A stretch of 25,861 nucleotides of DNA from UBA647 sp964400545. GTDB lineage: Bacteria > Acidobacteriota > Aminicenantia > UBA2199. This document shows, in pieces, positions 1 through 8,326 of the stretch. Below the pieces are notes generated by a model, which saw only the letters and a program-made list of their open reading frames with translations, did not search any database and was not told the DNA's origin. Made by a program: the position numbers and the translations under genes. Positions within the stretch are counted from its first letter, which is position 1. Every line of letters starts with the position of its first letter. The DNA lies in assembly GCA_964400545.1 (NCBI GenBank), contig CAYNUG010000017.1, positions 1 to 25,861 on the forward strand. The letters run 5' to 3'.

Positions 1-834
1 TTTCTGAGTATTAAACACAAGATATTGTACGGATATTGAAGGAGCGAAAATCATTTTAAGATCCCTTCTTCCCCGGAGCTCTTCATGTTCTTTCGATGAA
101 CTTACCATTAACATGGATGCTTTTCCGGATTTCAATTGTATTATTCTCCATGCAACATTATCAATTACTTTAATTACTATCTTGGGGATCCGGACTTTCC
201 CTCCCCAATATTTTTCATTTCTGATTAATGTAAGGTATTTGTTTTGAACACCCTCTGAGAATTTAAAAGGACCTGTCCCGGATGGAACGAATTTCCCTGA
301 CGTATAAGATGAAGGTGCCACGATCATCTGCTTGGGGCTTGCAAGTGAACTGAGAAAAGGGACGAAAGGTTTGTTAAGCGTTATTTCTATTGTATATTCA
401 CCCAATCGTCTTACATTCTCAATGTGTGAATTCACCCTGCTCCAGTTCCTGTATTTTCCTTTTCCAAGCATCCTGGTCTTAAAATTCACTTCGACAGCAA
501 TTGAATTAAAAACTTCTCCGTTATGGAACCTGACACCTTTTCTTAGATTAAATATCCACTTTTTTCCTTCATTTTCAGTTCGCCAGCTGACAGCAAGAGC
601 AGGCTCTACGCCGTATAACCCCTTCTTATACCTTACCAGACCTTCATAAATGTTAGATATCATTTCAGAGGAATATATATCTGATGTAAGCCCTGGATCG
701 AGAGTGGAAATATATATCTTCTTCAAATAAATGAGAGGGGAATCAATTGCATAAAAATGTGCAGACAATGAGATCAAAAAAATGACAAAAACGGATATAA
801 CTCCAACCCTTCTGATAAAAGAATTACTTATCAT
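1..834 (-). CDS. ABC transporter solute-binding protein, family 5 (3' end cut by window)
   Basis: I read 278 codons without a stop from an ATG at 834 to the window edge, so the C-terminal part of this protein lies outside. The start has an AGGA ribosome site about 8 nt upstream. Residues 1-29 are basic then strongly hydrophobic, a signal peptide without a lipobox cysteine, so the protein should be exported. After this come the hallmarks of SBP_bac_5 (PF00496) proteins: LDPGLTSDIYS, an EGLVRYK stretch, the LRKGVRFHNGE motif near residue 95, and SGTGPFKF. Such proteins capture peptides or oligosaccharides outside the membrane and hand them to an ABC permease. It is a paralogue of the complete gene just upstream on the same strand, 84 bp away. 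No permease or ATPase is visible in the window, so the ligand cannot be inferred. Confidence 0.85.
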   Translation of the reverse strand, partial: MISNSFIRRVGVISVFVIFLISLSAHFYAIDSPLIYLKKIYISTLDPGLTSDIYSSEMISNIYEGLVRYKKGLYGVEPALAVSWRTENEGKKWIFNLRKGVRFHNGEVFNSIAVEVNFKTRMLGKGKYRNWSRVNSHIENVRRLGEYTIEITLNKPFVPFLSSLASPKQMIVAPSSYTSGKFVPSGTGPFKFSEGVQNKYLTLIRNEKYWGGKVRIPKIVIKVIDNVAWRIIQLKSGKASMLMVSSSKEHEELRGRRDLKMIFAPSISVQYLVFNTQK

Positions 835-918
835 TTTTCTGTTCCTAAAAAACTTGTCTCTCCTTCTTATCTATATAAAAAAAACTTAACAATATAAAAA
901 TAACTTAATTATCAAATA

Positions 919-2487
919 TTAATCCCCTTCTGTTTTATTACTACCGAAAAACACGTTCCTGAAATCCAGGAATGATAATGGCTGGATCGTAAAGTTTTTT
1001 ACATTTTTATTGCACACCATCAGGATATTTAAATGAAAAAGGGGAATCCATGGCAAATCTTTGTGAATAATGCTTTGTGCTTCCATATATATATTCTTTC
1101 GCAATCGTTTCCCCAGAATAGAACGCCCTTTTTCAAGCAATTTTATCAGATCTTTATTGATGTAACCAGAATTATTCAAGCTCCCTGAATTATCAGAGAA
1201 ATTAGGATAAAGATATACATCTGCATCCGGAACATCAGAAGCCCATCCGAGCATCATCATATCATGTTTTTTAAATCCTATATGGATGATCTCTTTAAAA
1301 GGGATCGCTTCTTTTTTTATAATAATCCCGATCTTCTTTGCAGCTTTTTTCAACATTGTTGCAATGTTTTCCAGATTTCTGGAATGTTTTGCATAATATA
1401 ATGATACTTCGACATCGGAATCATAACCTGCTTCTTTTTTTAATTCTCTTGCTTTCTTGATATCAAATTTATAATCTTTTATATCAGGATTAAACCCGAA
1501 CACCCATGGGGGAATAGAAGTTGTGGCATTTATTGCGAAATCCTGAAAAACATTCCTTATCACAATGCTCTTGTTGATCAGATGAGCAACAGCCATTCTC
1601 ATTTTTCTTTTCCTGAAAGGACCTCTTCTCATATTAAAAGCCAGATAGTGAACATCTGTTGAAGGAACAGAAAGGATATTTAATATTTTTGACCCGCTAG
1701 TATCATTATTCATCCAGGATTCCAAATACGCCGCATCCGCCTTCCCGTTCTTCACCTGCAGGATCCTCCACTCCGGATTTAAAACAACTTTAAAGATCAG
1801 ATTGGCAAGGTGTGCTTTCTTTCCCCAATATGATCCATTCCTGATCAATTTAACAAACTTTCCTCTTTTTCTTTTACTAAATTTAAAAGGCCCCGTTCCT
1901 ATCGGTTCAAATATCCCATTCTTATAGGATGAAGGCGCAATAATGGAGGCTATTGGGGTCGCAAGCCGAAAAAGAAAAGGAGCATAGGGTTTTGTCAAAA
2001 TAAACTCTACTTCAAACTTATTTACCTTCCTGACATTTTTAATATAGGCAAAAAAAATGTTCCATTCTCTAAACTTGACCTTATCATTTAATCTTTTCTT
2101 AAAAAAACTTTCAACAGCTGAAGAATCAAACATTTCGCCATTGTGAAATCTGACCCCTTTCCTGAGCTTAAAAACCCACTTTTTCCCATTATCTGTTACT
2201 AACCAATTTTCAGCCAGACATGGTTCTACTTCAGGTGAATTTCTTTTGTACCTTGTCAACCCCTCAAAAATATTTGAAATGACCTGTGAAGAATATACAT
2301 CGGTCACCAATCCCGGATCTAAAGTGAGAACCTCGACAGGGCCAAGGTAAATCAGAGTGTTATTCTCTGCTGATGTGTAAATTGCCTGGGAAAACAAGAA
2401 AAAGGATGCTATGAACAAAATGATTATTTTCATCCCCGGGAAATCATTCATGCTCCTGAAAGATTTCCGGTCAGAAAGTTTCACCAT
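919..2487 (-). CDS. ABC transporter solute-binding protein, family 5
   Basis: A 522-aa extracytoplasmic solute-binding protein of the SBP_bac_5 / oligopeptide-binding type, the usual length for OppA/DppA relatives. The N-terminus has a hydrophobic export signal (MKIIILFIASFFLFSQA, from residue 19), with no lipobox cysteine. Three in-frame starts (residues 1, 13 and 19) are possible and none has a well-spaced ribosome site; the last would give a standard signal peptide. Conserved family blocks are LDPGLVTDVYS near residue 56, LRKGVRFHNGEMFDSSAV near 108, IGTGPFKF near 196 and the C-terminal DLPWIPLFH. It lies 5' of a second paralogue on the same strand, an apparent tandem duplication that has diverged. 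It probably feeds a peptide or oligosaccharide importer encoded beyond the window. The substrate is unknown. Confidence 0.88.
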   Translation of the reverse strand: MVKLSDRKSFRSMNDFPGMKIIILFIASFFLFSQAIYTSAENNTLIYLGPVEVLTLDPGLVTDVYSSQVISNIFEGLTRYKRNSPEVEPCLAENWLVTDNGKKWVFKLRKGVRFHNGEMFDSSAVESFFKKRLNDKVKFREWNIFFAYIKNVRKVNKFEVEFILTKPYAPFLFRLATPIASIIAPSSYKNGIFEPIGTGPFKFSKRKRGKFVKLIRNGSYWGKKAHLANLIFKVVLNPEWRILQVKNGKADAAYLESWMNNDTSGSKILNILSVPSTDVHYLAFNMRRGPFRKRKMRMAVAHLINKSIVIRNVFQDFAINATTSIPPWVFGFNPDIKDYKFDIKKARELKKEAGYDSDVEVSLYYAKHSRNLENIATMLKKAAKKIGIIIKKEAIPFKEIIHIGFKKHDMMMLGWASDVPDADVYLYPNFSDNSGSLNNSGYINKDLIKLLEKGRSILGKRLRKNIYMEAQSIIHKDLPWIPLFHLNILMVCNKNVKNFTIQPLSFLDFRNVFFGSNKTEGD

Positions 2488-2613
2488 TTTAATAATATAG
2501 TATTAATAAAAAAAATATTCAATAAAATTTTGATAAATATCTATTTCTAAAGATCATTTCATATATCTTCTTAGTTAAATTTATCTATGTTATAATTTTT
2601 CCGGAGGTGTTTT

Positions 2614-3849
2614 ATGGAATTTCCAGGAATGCTTGAAAAATTTTTCAGTTATGTCAGGATAGACACACAATCTGATGAAGAATCAGAATCATACCCGTCA
2701 ACGAAGAAACAATTCGACCTTTTAAATAAGCTTGAAACAGAATTAAGAGAATTAGGACTTAATGACGTTTTGCAGGATAAGTGGGGATATGTTACTGCAA
2801 CCTTAAAAACTAACCGCGAAGGTGATATACCGACAATCGCACTTATCGCCCATGTAGATACATCTCCGGATGTCTCAGGAAAAAATGTTAATCCGGTCAT
2901 TCACAAGAACTTCGATGGAAAAGATGTAATTATATCTGAGAAAGAAAATATAATACTTAAAGTTGATGAAAACCCGCTGCTAAAAGAAATGATTGGGAAA
3001 ACTTTAATAACAACCGACGGAACAACGCTGCTCGGTGCTGATAATAAAGCAGGAATAACAGAGATAATGTGTGCTGTAAAATATCTTCTGGGAAACCCGG
3101 ATGCGCCAAGACCTAATATAAGAATTCTCTTTACACCCGACGAAGAGGTTGGAAGAGGAACAGAGAACATTACTACAGAAGATATAAAAGCTGATTACGG
3201 CTATACAATTGACGGAGAAAGATTGGGAGAGATAGAGGATGAAACATTCTGTGCAGATACTCTGGAGTTAAATGTTACAGGAATAATGGTCCATCCCGGA
3301 TATGCAAAAGATAAAATGATAAATGCAATAAAGATAGTTTCTGAGGTAATAGATCATTTCCCTAAAAACGGTCTCGCTCCGGAGACTACCGAGAAACGTG
3401 AAGGTTATATCCACCCATTCACAATTTCCGGTGGAGGAGAAAAAACAAATGTAAAGATCCTGTTACGGGATTTTGAAGAGACCGGTTTAAGAGAGAAAGA
3501 GAAATATATCAGAGAAGTTGTTAATACTATAATGAAAAAATATGTGGGAGCTAAAGCCGAAATAAAAGTAACAGAATCCTATAGAAATATGAAACAGATA
3601 CTTGACAAATATCCCCAGGTAACAGAAAAAGCGATTAAGGCCGTTGAAATGGCAGGGGTAACACCTCATAAGAGTATAATAAGGGGTGGTACTGATGGAG
3701 CAAGACTCAGTTTTATGGGTCTCCCGACGCCAAATGTATTCACCGGCGGTTCCAACTTCCACTCAAAATATGAATGGATAACTTTGGAAGATATGCAGAA
3801 AGCATCCGAGGTGATAGTCAATCTGATGAAACTCTGGACAATTAAATAA
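2614..3849 (+). CDS. pepT: Peptidase T (tripeptide aminopeptidase)
   Basis: A 411-aa cytoplasmic zinc aminopeptidase of the M20B family, which removes the N-terminal residue of tripeptides. The family motifs are in order: RIDTQSDE near residue 15, the metal-binding HVDTSPD (His80, Asp82), DGTTLLGADNKAG around residue 130, PDEEVGRG with the catalytic and metal-binding glutamates, and the C-terminal GGTDGARLSFMGLPTPN plus NFHSKYEW. The length matches PepT. A strong GGAGG ribosome site lies 6 nt before the ATG. A TATAAT at 2591-2596 could be a very close -10 box, but no good -35 is present. It is divergent from the solute-binding protein genes, which fits a peptide uptake and degradation theme, though that link is inference. 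Confidence 0.95.
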   Translation: MEFPGMLEKFFSYVRIDTQSDEESESYPSTKKQFDLLNKLETELRELGLNDVLQDKWGYVTATLKTNREGDIPTIALIAHVDTSPDVSGKNVNPVIHKNFDGKDVIISEKENIILKVDENPLLKEMIGKTLITTDGTTLLGADNKAGITEIMCAVKYLLGNPDAPRPNIRILFTPDEEVGRGTENITTEDIKADYGYTIDGERLGEIEDETFCADTLELNVTGIMVHPGYAKDKMINAIKIVSEVIDHFPKNGLAPETTEKREGYIHPFTISGGGEKTNVKILLRDFEETGLREKEKYIREVVNTIMKKYVGAKAEIKVTESYRNMKQILDKYPQVTEKAIKAVEMAGVTPHKSIIRGGTDGARLSFMGLPTPNVFTGGSNFHSKYEWITLEDMQKASEVIVNLMKLWTIK

Positions 3850-3869
3850 ATAGTTTTTTAATTGTTTTT
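3838..3869 (+). terminator. AT-rich hairpin plus T-run after pepT
   Basis: ACAATTAA (3838-3845) and TTAATTGT (3858-3865) are perfect inverted repeats followed by a run of T. The stem overlaps the pepT stop codon. It has the shape of an intrinsic terminator, but the stem has little G+C and may be weak. Confidence 0.4.
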
Positions 3870-3904
3870 AAATATATAAATTATGGTGAAAGCCGATCAA
3901 TTAG

Positions 3905-3933
3905 TTGACACACAAGTAAATCTTTGATATCTT
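3905..3933 (+). promoter_or_regulatory. Sigma70-type promoter for asd-lysC leader
   Basis: TTGACA (3905-3910), a 17-nt spacer, then TATCTT (3928-3933). Transcription would begin near 3940 and make a leader of about 300 nt. The -35 box is part of an inverted repeat, GTTGACA (3904-3910) with TGTCAAC (3933-3939), which brackets the whole promoter and could be an operator. Confidence 0.6.
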
Positions 3934-3939
3934 GTCAAC

Positions 3940-4241
3940 GTTTCTTCTTCAGAGCCTTTAGCTATGAAGACGAGGTGAGAGCCCGGTACTCTACGAACCT
4001 CACCAACCTGTTCCTACAGGAATAAGGTGGTTTACCGGATAGGGTTACAAACCCTGAAATAGTTGTCGGGAGGCTGTAATGATTTCTTCAAAATTAATGT
4101 GAAGCCCGAAAGGGCATCAAAATCTTTTTGATTCCGGATCTAACCATGATCCGGTCCGGGGTCAGAGATCTCAGAGGTTTTCCAAATCACTATTTACCCC
4201 TGAACTCTTACCAAAACATCAATAAATATTAAGGAGAAAAA
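3940..4241 (+). promoter_or_regulatory. Structured 5' leader RNA of asd-lysC, class unassigned
   Basis: About 300 nt without an ORF between a promoter and asd, dense in complementary segments. AGCCT (about 3953) can close with AGGCT (about 4070). Within that, GGTGAG pairs with CTCACC, with AGAG/CTCT inside, and CCTGT pairs with ACAGG. AGGGTT pairs with AACCCT, and CCGGTA can pair with the later TACCGG as a pseudoknot or alternative pairing. Downstream are GCCC-GAAA-GGGC, ATCAAAA/TTTTGAT, and CCGGATC (4134-4140) with GATCCGG (4148-4154). A strong AAGGAG ribosome site precedes asd. The position suggests feedback control of the aspartate pathway, as a riboswitch or attenuator. I could not match it to the lysine riboswitch core. 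A GGTGG-ttt-ACCGG segment recalls a T-box antiterminator only loosely. Confidence 0.5.
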
Positions 4242-5267
4242 ATGAAGAACAAAAAAATAAACGTCTATATTCTGGGAGCAACAGGGCTGATAGGACAAGC
4301 TTTTGTGAAGGTCTTATCAGATCACCCTGAGTTTGAAATAGTCGGGTTGGCAGGCAGCAAGACAGGAATAGGAGAGAAATATCGGGATTCAGTGAACTGG
4401 AAACTGCCAGTGAACTTTCCGGAAAACAGTGGAGATTTGATCATAGAAAAACCTGATCTTAATGTAATAAGGGATAAAGGGGTCAGGATAATTTTTTCGG
4501 CTTTACCTTCAGGATCTGCAGGGAAGATAGAGGATGATCTGAGAAATAATGGGTTTTATGTGTTTACAAATGCAGGCGCTCACAGATATGATCCCGATGT
4601 CCCGATATTAGTTCCTGATATTAACCCGGGATCCATTAAATTGATAGAGGATCAGGGATTCCCGAAAAAAGGTTTTATAGTAACAAATCCTAATTGCAGT
4701 ACAGCCGGGCTGGCAGTAGCACTTGGTCCATTAAAAACATTCGGGATCGAGGAAATAACCATCTCAACATATCAGGCAATATCGGGGGCAGGTTATCCCG
4801 GAATATCAGCAATGGACATTTCTGGGAATGTGATCCCTCATATTGAAGGCGAAGAGGAAAAGTTAGAAAAAGAGACAAAAAAGATACTGGAGATTGATCC
4901 GGAAATACTGGCTTCATGTGTGAGGGTACCCACTCTTTATGGCCATTTGGAAACAGTGTGGATAAGATTCTCCGACTCACCTGACACGGGAGATATTCTC
5001 AACGCATGGTCAAGATCCATTCCTGAATTTAACATACCATCACTCACCAAAAGATCTGTAAAATATTTAGACGATCCGGAGTATCCTGACAATCACTTTG
5101 CCTTCCGTGGAGATCCTTCCGGGATGCAGGTATACACGGGAAGTTTGAAAAAGAGGGAAAATAAGATCGGATTCAATATCATGGTAAATAACCTCATCAG
5201 AGGAGGAGCCGGCGGATCCGTTGCAAATGCTGAACTTTTTTATAAGGTCTACGGGAGCGATGAATGA
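4242..5267 (+). CDS. asd: Aspartate-semialdehyde dehydrogenase
   Basis: A 341-aa cytoplasmic enzyme that reduces beta-aspartyl phosphate to aspartate-4-semialdehyde with NADPH, the branch point to lysine, threonine and methionine. The N-terminus has the dinucleotide-binding ILGATGLIGQAFVKVL. The active-site cysteine is Cys152 in NPNCSTAGL, followed by QAISGAGYPG and the GHLETV segment that holds the catalytic histidine. These motifs resemble the archaeal/fungal subgroup more than the E. coli type, and the length fits that group. AAGGAG lies at ideal spacing before the ATG. The stop overlaps the next start as ATGA, so asd and lysC are translationally coupled and share the structured leader upstream. 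Confidence 0.95.
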   Translation: MKNKKINVYILGATGLIGQAFVKVLSDHPEFEIVGLAGSKTGIGEKYRDSVNWKLPVNFPENSGDLIIEKPDLNVIRDKGVRIIFSALPSGSAGKIEDDLRNNGFYVFTNAGAHRYDPDVPILVPDINPGSIKLIEDQGFPKKGFIVTNPNCSTAGLAVALGPLKTFGIEEITISTYQAISGAGYPGISAMDISGNVIPHIEGEEEKLEKETKKILEIDPEILASCVRVPTLYGHLETVWIRFSDSPDTGDILNAWSRSIPEFNIPSLTKRSVKYLDDPEYPDNHFAFRGDPSGMQVYTGSLKKRENKIGFNIMVNNLIRGGAGGSVANAELFYKVYGSDE

Positions 5268-6661
5268 AAAAGATAGTAGTTAAATTCGGAGGATCTGTTT
5301 TAAAAGATCCGGAAGGAATTGAAAAGATAAGTAAAATAATAAGATCGTATGGAAGACCTCTTGTGATAATCGTTTCGGCTCTTTTCGGAGTCACTGACAA
5401 GCTATCCGGAATTCTGGAGAAGAAAGATCTGTCGATCCCTGATATCTCAAAACTGATCAGGGATCTGAGAAAGATCCACTACAATTTCCTGAATCATAAT
5501 ATTGATAACAAACAGGAAATTTCGGAGATAAAAAAAGATCTTGATCCGGAGTTGGAACGTCTCAAAGATCATCTGACCGGACTGATGCTGATAGGAGATA
5601 TCCCCGGATCATCATATGCATTTGTTCTCAGTTTCGGTGAAAGGCTTTCATCTCTGCTTATTGCTTCCATGCTGAACAGCAATGGAATTGAAATTACTGC
5701 ATATACACCTGAAGAAATAGGACTTTTCACATCCGGATCTCCATTGAATGCAAGAGTAGACCTTAAAAGATCCGGAGAGACTGTTAAGAAAAAGTTTTCG
5801 GATGAAAAGAATTATCTGATCCCGGGTTTTTATGGGATCGATAATAACAATAAAGTATCGGTCTTTGGGAGAGGCGGAAGCGACTACAGTGCTGCTGTAA
5901 TAGCCGGATGTATCGACGCCGAATATTGCGATCTCTGGAAAGATGTGAATGGTTTTATGACCGCAGATCCGGGATTAATTAATAAAGCATCCACAATACC
6001 TCTGTTATCTTATGGAGAAGCTGCTGAATTATCCTACTTCGGGGCCCGTATTACTCACCCGGAAACTTTTACTCCGGTAAAATCAAAAGATATTCCACTC
6101 AGGATCTTCAATATCGGACAACATGTTGAGAAAGAACATATACCTCAGGAATTAACTCTGATCAGTTCAAGAAAAGAACAGAATAAGGATGTAATAAAAA
6201 GTATAACGAGTAGTAAGGATTTTGCAGTATTGAGAATAAAAGGAAGTGGTGTCGGGATCCATCCTGGGATCATCTCTGATATTTCGAAAAGATTCAGCAA
6301 AGTGGAGATAAATATCAGATCCATTATCACTTCACATACAACAATAAATTTCCTCCTGTTGGAAAAAGATATCGAAGAAGGATATTCGATCGTCAAAGAT
6401 CTTAACCTTCCTGACGCGGAAGAAATAGATAAAAATACCGGAATCGCACTTATTGCAGCTGTCGGAGAAGGATTCGGGGAAACATATGGAATTGCAGCAA
6501 GGATCCTTACAGTTCTTTCAAAACGGATGATCAATGTAAGGATGGTTACATCCGGAGCATCAGATGAGGCAATATACTTTACGATCAAAAAACACGAATG
6601 TGAAAAAGCTGTCAGATCACTTCACCGGGAATTTTTCGAGAAAGAGTACATCCTGCTTTAA
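5264..6661 (+). CDS. lysC: Aspartate kinase
   Basis: A 465-aa monofunctional aspartokinase, which phosphorylates aspartate to start the lysine/threonine/methionine pathway. The amino-acid kinase domain begins with the KFGGSVL motif at residues 7-13 and continues with SFGERLSS, FGRGGSDYSAAVIAG near residue 205 and the DVNGFMTADP block. From about residue 315 there are two ACT-like regulatory repeats (AVLRIKGSGVGIHPGIISDISKRF and ALIAAVGEGFGETYGIAARIL), which normally bind lysine or threonine for feedback inhibition. It overlaps asd by 4 nt. No homoserine dehydrogenase domain is attached. The exact effector class cannot be told from the sequence by eye. Confidence 0.93.
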   Translation: MKKIVVKFGGSVLKDPEGIEKISKIIRSYGRPLVIIVSALFGVTDKLSGILEKKDLSIPDISKLIRDLRKIHYNFLNHNIDNKQEISEIKKDLDPELERLKDHLTGLMLIGDIPGSSYAFVLSFGERLSSLLIASMLNSNGIEITAYTPEEIGLFTSGSPLNARVDLKRSGETVKKKFSDEKNYLIPGFYGIDNNNKVSVFGRGGSDYSAAVIAGCIDAEYCDLWKDVNGFMTADPGLINKASTIPLLSYGEAAELSYFGARITHPETFTPVKSKDIPLRIFNIGQHVEKEHIPQELTLISSRKEQNKDVIKSITSSKDFAVLRIKGSGVGIHPGIISDISKRFSKVEINIRSIITSHTTINFLLLEKDIEEGYSIVKDLNLPDAEEIDKNTGIALIAAVGEGFGETYGIAARILTVLSKRMINVRMVTSGASDEAIYFTIKKHECEKAVRSLHREFFEKEYILL

Positions 6662-6705
6662 ATCTGGCAAAAATGTTTTCAATGTGATATTTCTTTAATC
6701 TTGAA

Positions 6706-8313
6706 ATGAAAAATTCTAATAATTACGATTATATTGTGATCGGTTCCGGGTTCGGTGGAAGCGTCTCGGCGCTTCGTCTGGCAGAAAAAGGATATAAAGT
6801 CCTTGTAATAGAGAGCGGAAAAAGATTCAAACCTCAGGATTTCCCCAAAACCAACTGGAATCTCAGGAAATGGTTATGGGCACCTCGGTTTTTCTGCTAT
6901 GGCATTCAAAAGATCCATATGCTGAAAAATGTTCTGATCCTTGCAGGAAGCGGACTCGGCGGCGGAAGTCTGGTGTATGCAAATACACTTCTTGTTCCTC
7001 CCGACCCCTTCTTCAGGGACAGTGACTGGAAAGATCTGGATAAAGACTGGAAAAAAGAATTAATGCCCTTCTACGAAAAAGCAAAAAAAATGCTCGGAGT
7101 AACAACCAACCCTCATTTATCATCCCCTGACAAATTGCTGAGAGAGTACGGCAAAGAGATAGGGAGAGAAAAATATTTTCACCCGACGGAAGTGGGCGTG
7201 TTTTTCGGAGAACCGGGAAAAACAGTACCCGATCCTTTCTTCGGCGGAAAAGGTCCGGACAGAAAAGGCTGTTCTCTGACCGGTCACTGTATGGTAGGAT
7301 GCCGTGACGGGGGAAAGAACAGTCTTGATAAAAATTACCTCTGGCTGGCGGAAAATCTCGGTGTAGATATCCTGACGGAACATAAGGTCATTGATGTTAA
7401 GGTCATGGAGAACGGCAAGTATGAAATAAAGGCAAAGAAAGTAACGGGATTCCTTTTTAAAAGATCTATAAAATTCAGATCGAACGGAGTCGTATTCTCT
7501 GCAGGAGCTCTCGGGACAAATGATCTATTGGCAAAGTGCAAAACGAATGGTCATCTTAGTGAAATTTCCAGTACATTGGGTAAGAGTGCAAGAACGAACA
7601 GCGAAGTTATGACCGGATTAACAGCAAAGAGGGGAAGCAATTTTAAACCTGAAGGAGTTGCAATAACATCTGGACTTTTTGTAAATGAGAACACTCACAT
7701 CGAGGTTGTGCGATATCCCAAAGGGTCCAGTGTCATGAGTCTCCTAACGACACTTCTTGTTGACAAAAAAGGAAAGAAGCCGAGGACCTTGCAACTATTA
7801 ATAGAGAAGATGAAACACCCGCTGAAAATGTTAAGTTTAGCCATCCCATTCGGTTGGGCTCAACGCTCTGTGATACTTCTGGTAATGCAAACCATTCATA
7901 ATAAGATAGAGCTTACAAGAAAGAGAAGATGGTGGTCTCCCTTTAAGAAAATTCTTAATTCAAAAAATACAGGAATGAAAATTCCTGCATATATTCAGGA
8001 AGCTAATGATGCAGCCAGATCCATGGCTGAGAAAGTGAACGGGATCCCTCAAAGCGCGATAACCGAGGTCCTGTTTGATATCCCTGTATCTGCACATATT
8101 CTCGGGGGATGCCTGATGGGAAAGAACAAAGAAGAAGGTGTGACCGATAAATATCACAAAGTGTTCGGGTATGACAACATGTATGTTCTCGATGGTTCGA
8201 TCATTCCTGCGAATCTCGGGGTCAATCCAAGTCTGACAATCACAGCCATGTCCGAAAGGGCTATGAGTTACATCCCGGAAAAGGGAAAAATTGAAAAACA
8301 AAGAAAGGAGTAA
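6706..8313 (+). CDS. GMC-family FAD oxidoreductase, cholesterol-oxidase-like
   Basis: A 535-aa flavoprotein of the glucose-methanol-choline family that probably oxidises an alcohol. The N-terminal FAD-binding Rossmann motif is IVIGSGFGGSVSALRLAEKG (about residues 10-29). A second flavin motif, GSGLGGGSLVYAN, lies near residue 85, and the C-terminal GMC block is HILGGCLMG through NLGVNPSLTITAMSERA. A cysteine cluster, Cys189, Cys195 and Cys199 (GCSLTGHCMVGC), precedes KNSLDKNYLWLAE and is also seen in cholesterol-oxidase-like GMC proteins. No export signal is present, so it should be cytoplasmic. The start has no clear Shine-Dalgarno. Its end touches the next gene, an aldehyde ferredoxin oxidoreductase, suggesting that its aldehyde product is passed on. 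An oxygen-independent electron acceptor would be expected in an anaerobe. Confidence 0.85.
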   Translation: MKNSNNYDYIVIGSGFGGSVSALRLAEKGYKVLVIESGKRFKPQDFPKTNWNLRKWLWAPRFFCYGIQKIHMLKNVLILAGSGLGGGSLVYANTLLVPPDPFFRDSDWKDLDKDWKKELMPFYEKAKKMLGVTTNPHLSSPDKLLREYGKEIGREKYFHPTEVGVFFGEPGKTVPDPFFGGKGPDRKGCSLTGHCMVGCRDGGKNSLDKNYLWLAENLGVDILTEHKVIDVKVMENGKYEIKAKKVTGFLFKRSIKFRSNGVVFSAGALGTNDLLAKCKTNGHLSEISSTLGKSARTNSEVMTGLTAKRGSNFKPEGVAITSGLFVNENTHIEVVRYPKGSSVMSLLTTLLVDKKGKKPRTLQLLIEKMKHPLKMLSLAIPFGWAQRSVILLVMQTIHNKIELTRKRRWWSPFKKILNSKNTGMKIPAYIQEANDAARSMAEKVNGIPQSAITEVLFDIPVSAHILGGCLMGKNKEEGVTDKYHKVFGYDNMYVLDGSIIPANLGVNPSLTITAMSERAMSYIPEKGKIEKQRKE

Positions 8314-8326
8314 GAAAACAGAATAC

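Noticed and set aside
4010..4040. T-box antiterminator (GGTGG-ttt-ACCGG)
   Set aside because: The bulge has extra T residues compared with TGGNACC, and I could not locate a convincing specifier loop. Kept only as a possibility.
3940..4170. Lysine riboswitch before asd-lysC
   Set aside because: The context is ideal and GAAGAcgAGGTG and AGGCTGT fragments resemble parts of it, but the conserved GCCGAAG and five-way junction core segments are absent. Left as an unassigned leader.
8291..8326. TTG start of AOR giving a 23-nt overlap with the GMC gene
   Set aside because: No ribosome site, and the extra 12 residues are not typical of AOR N-termini. ATG at 8327 is better.
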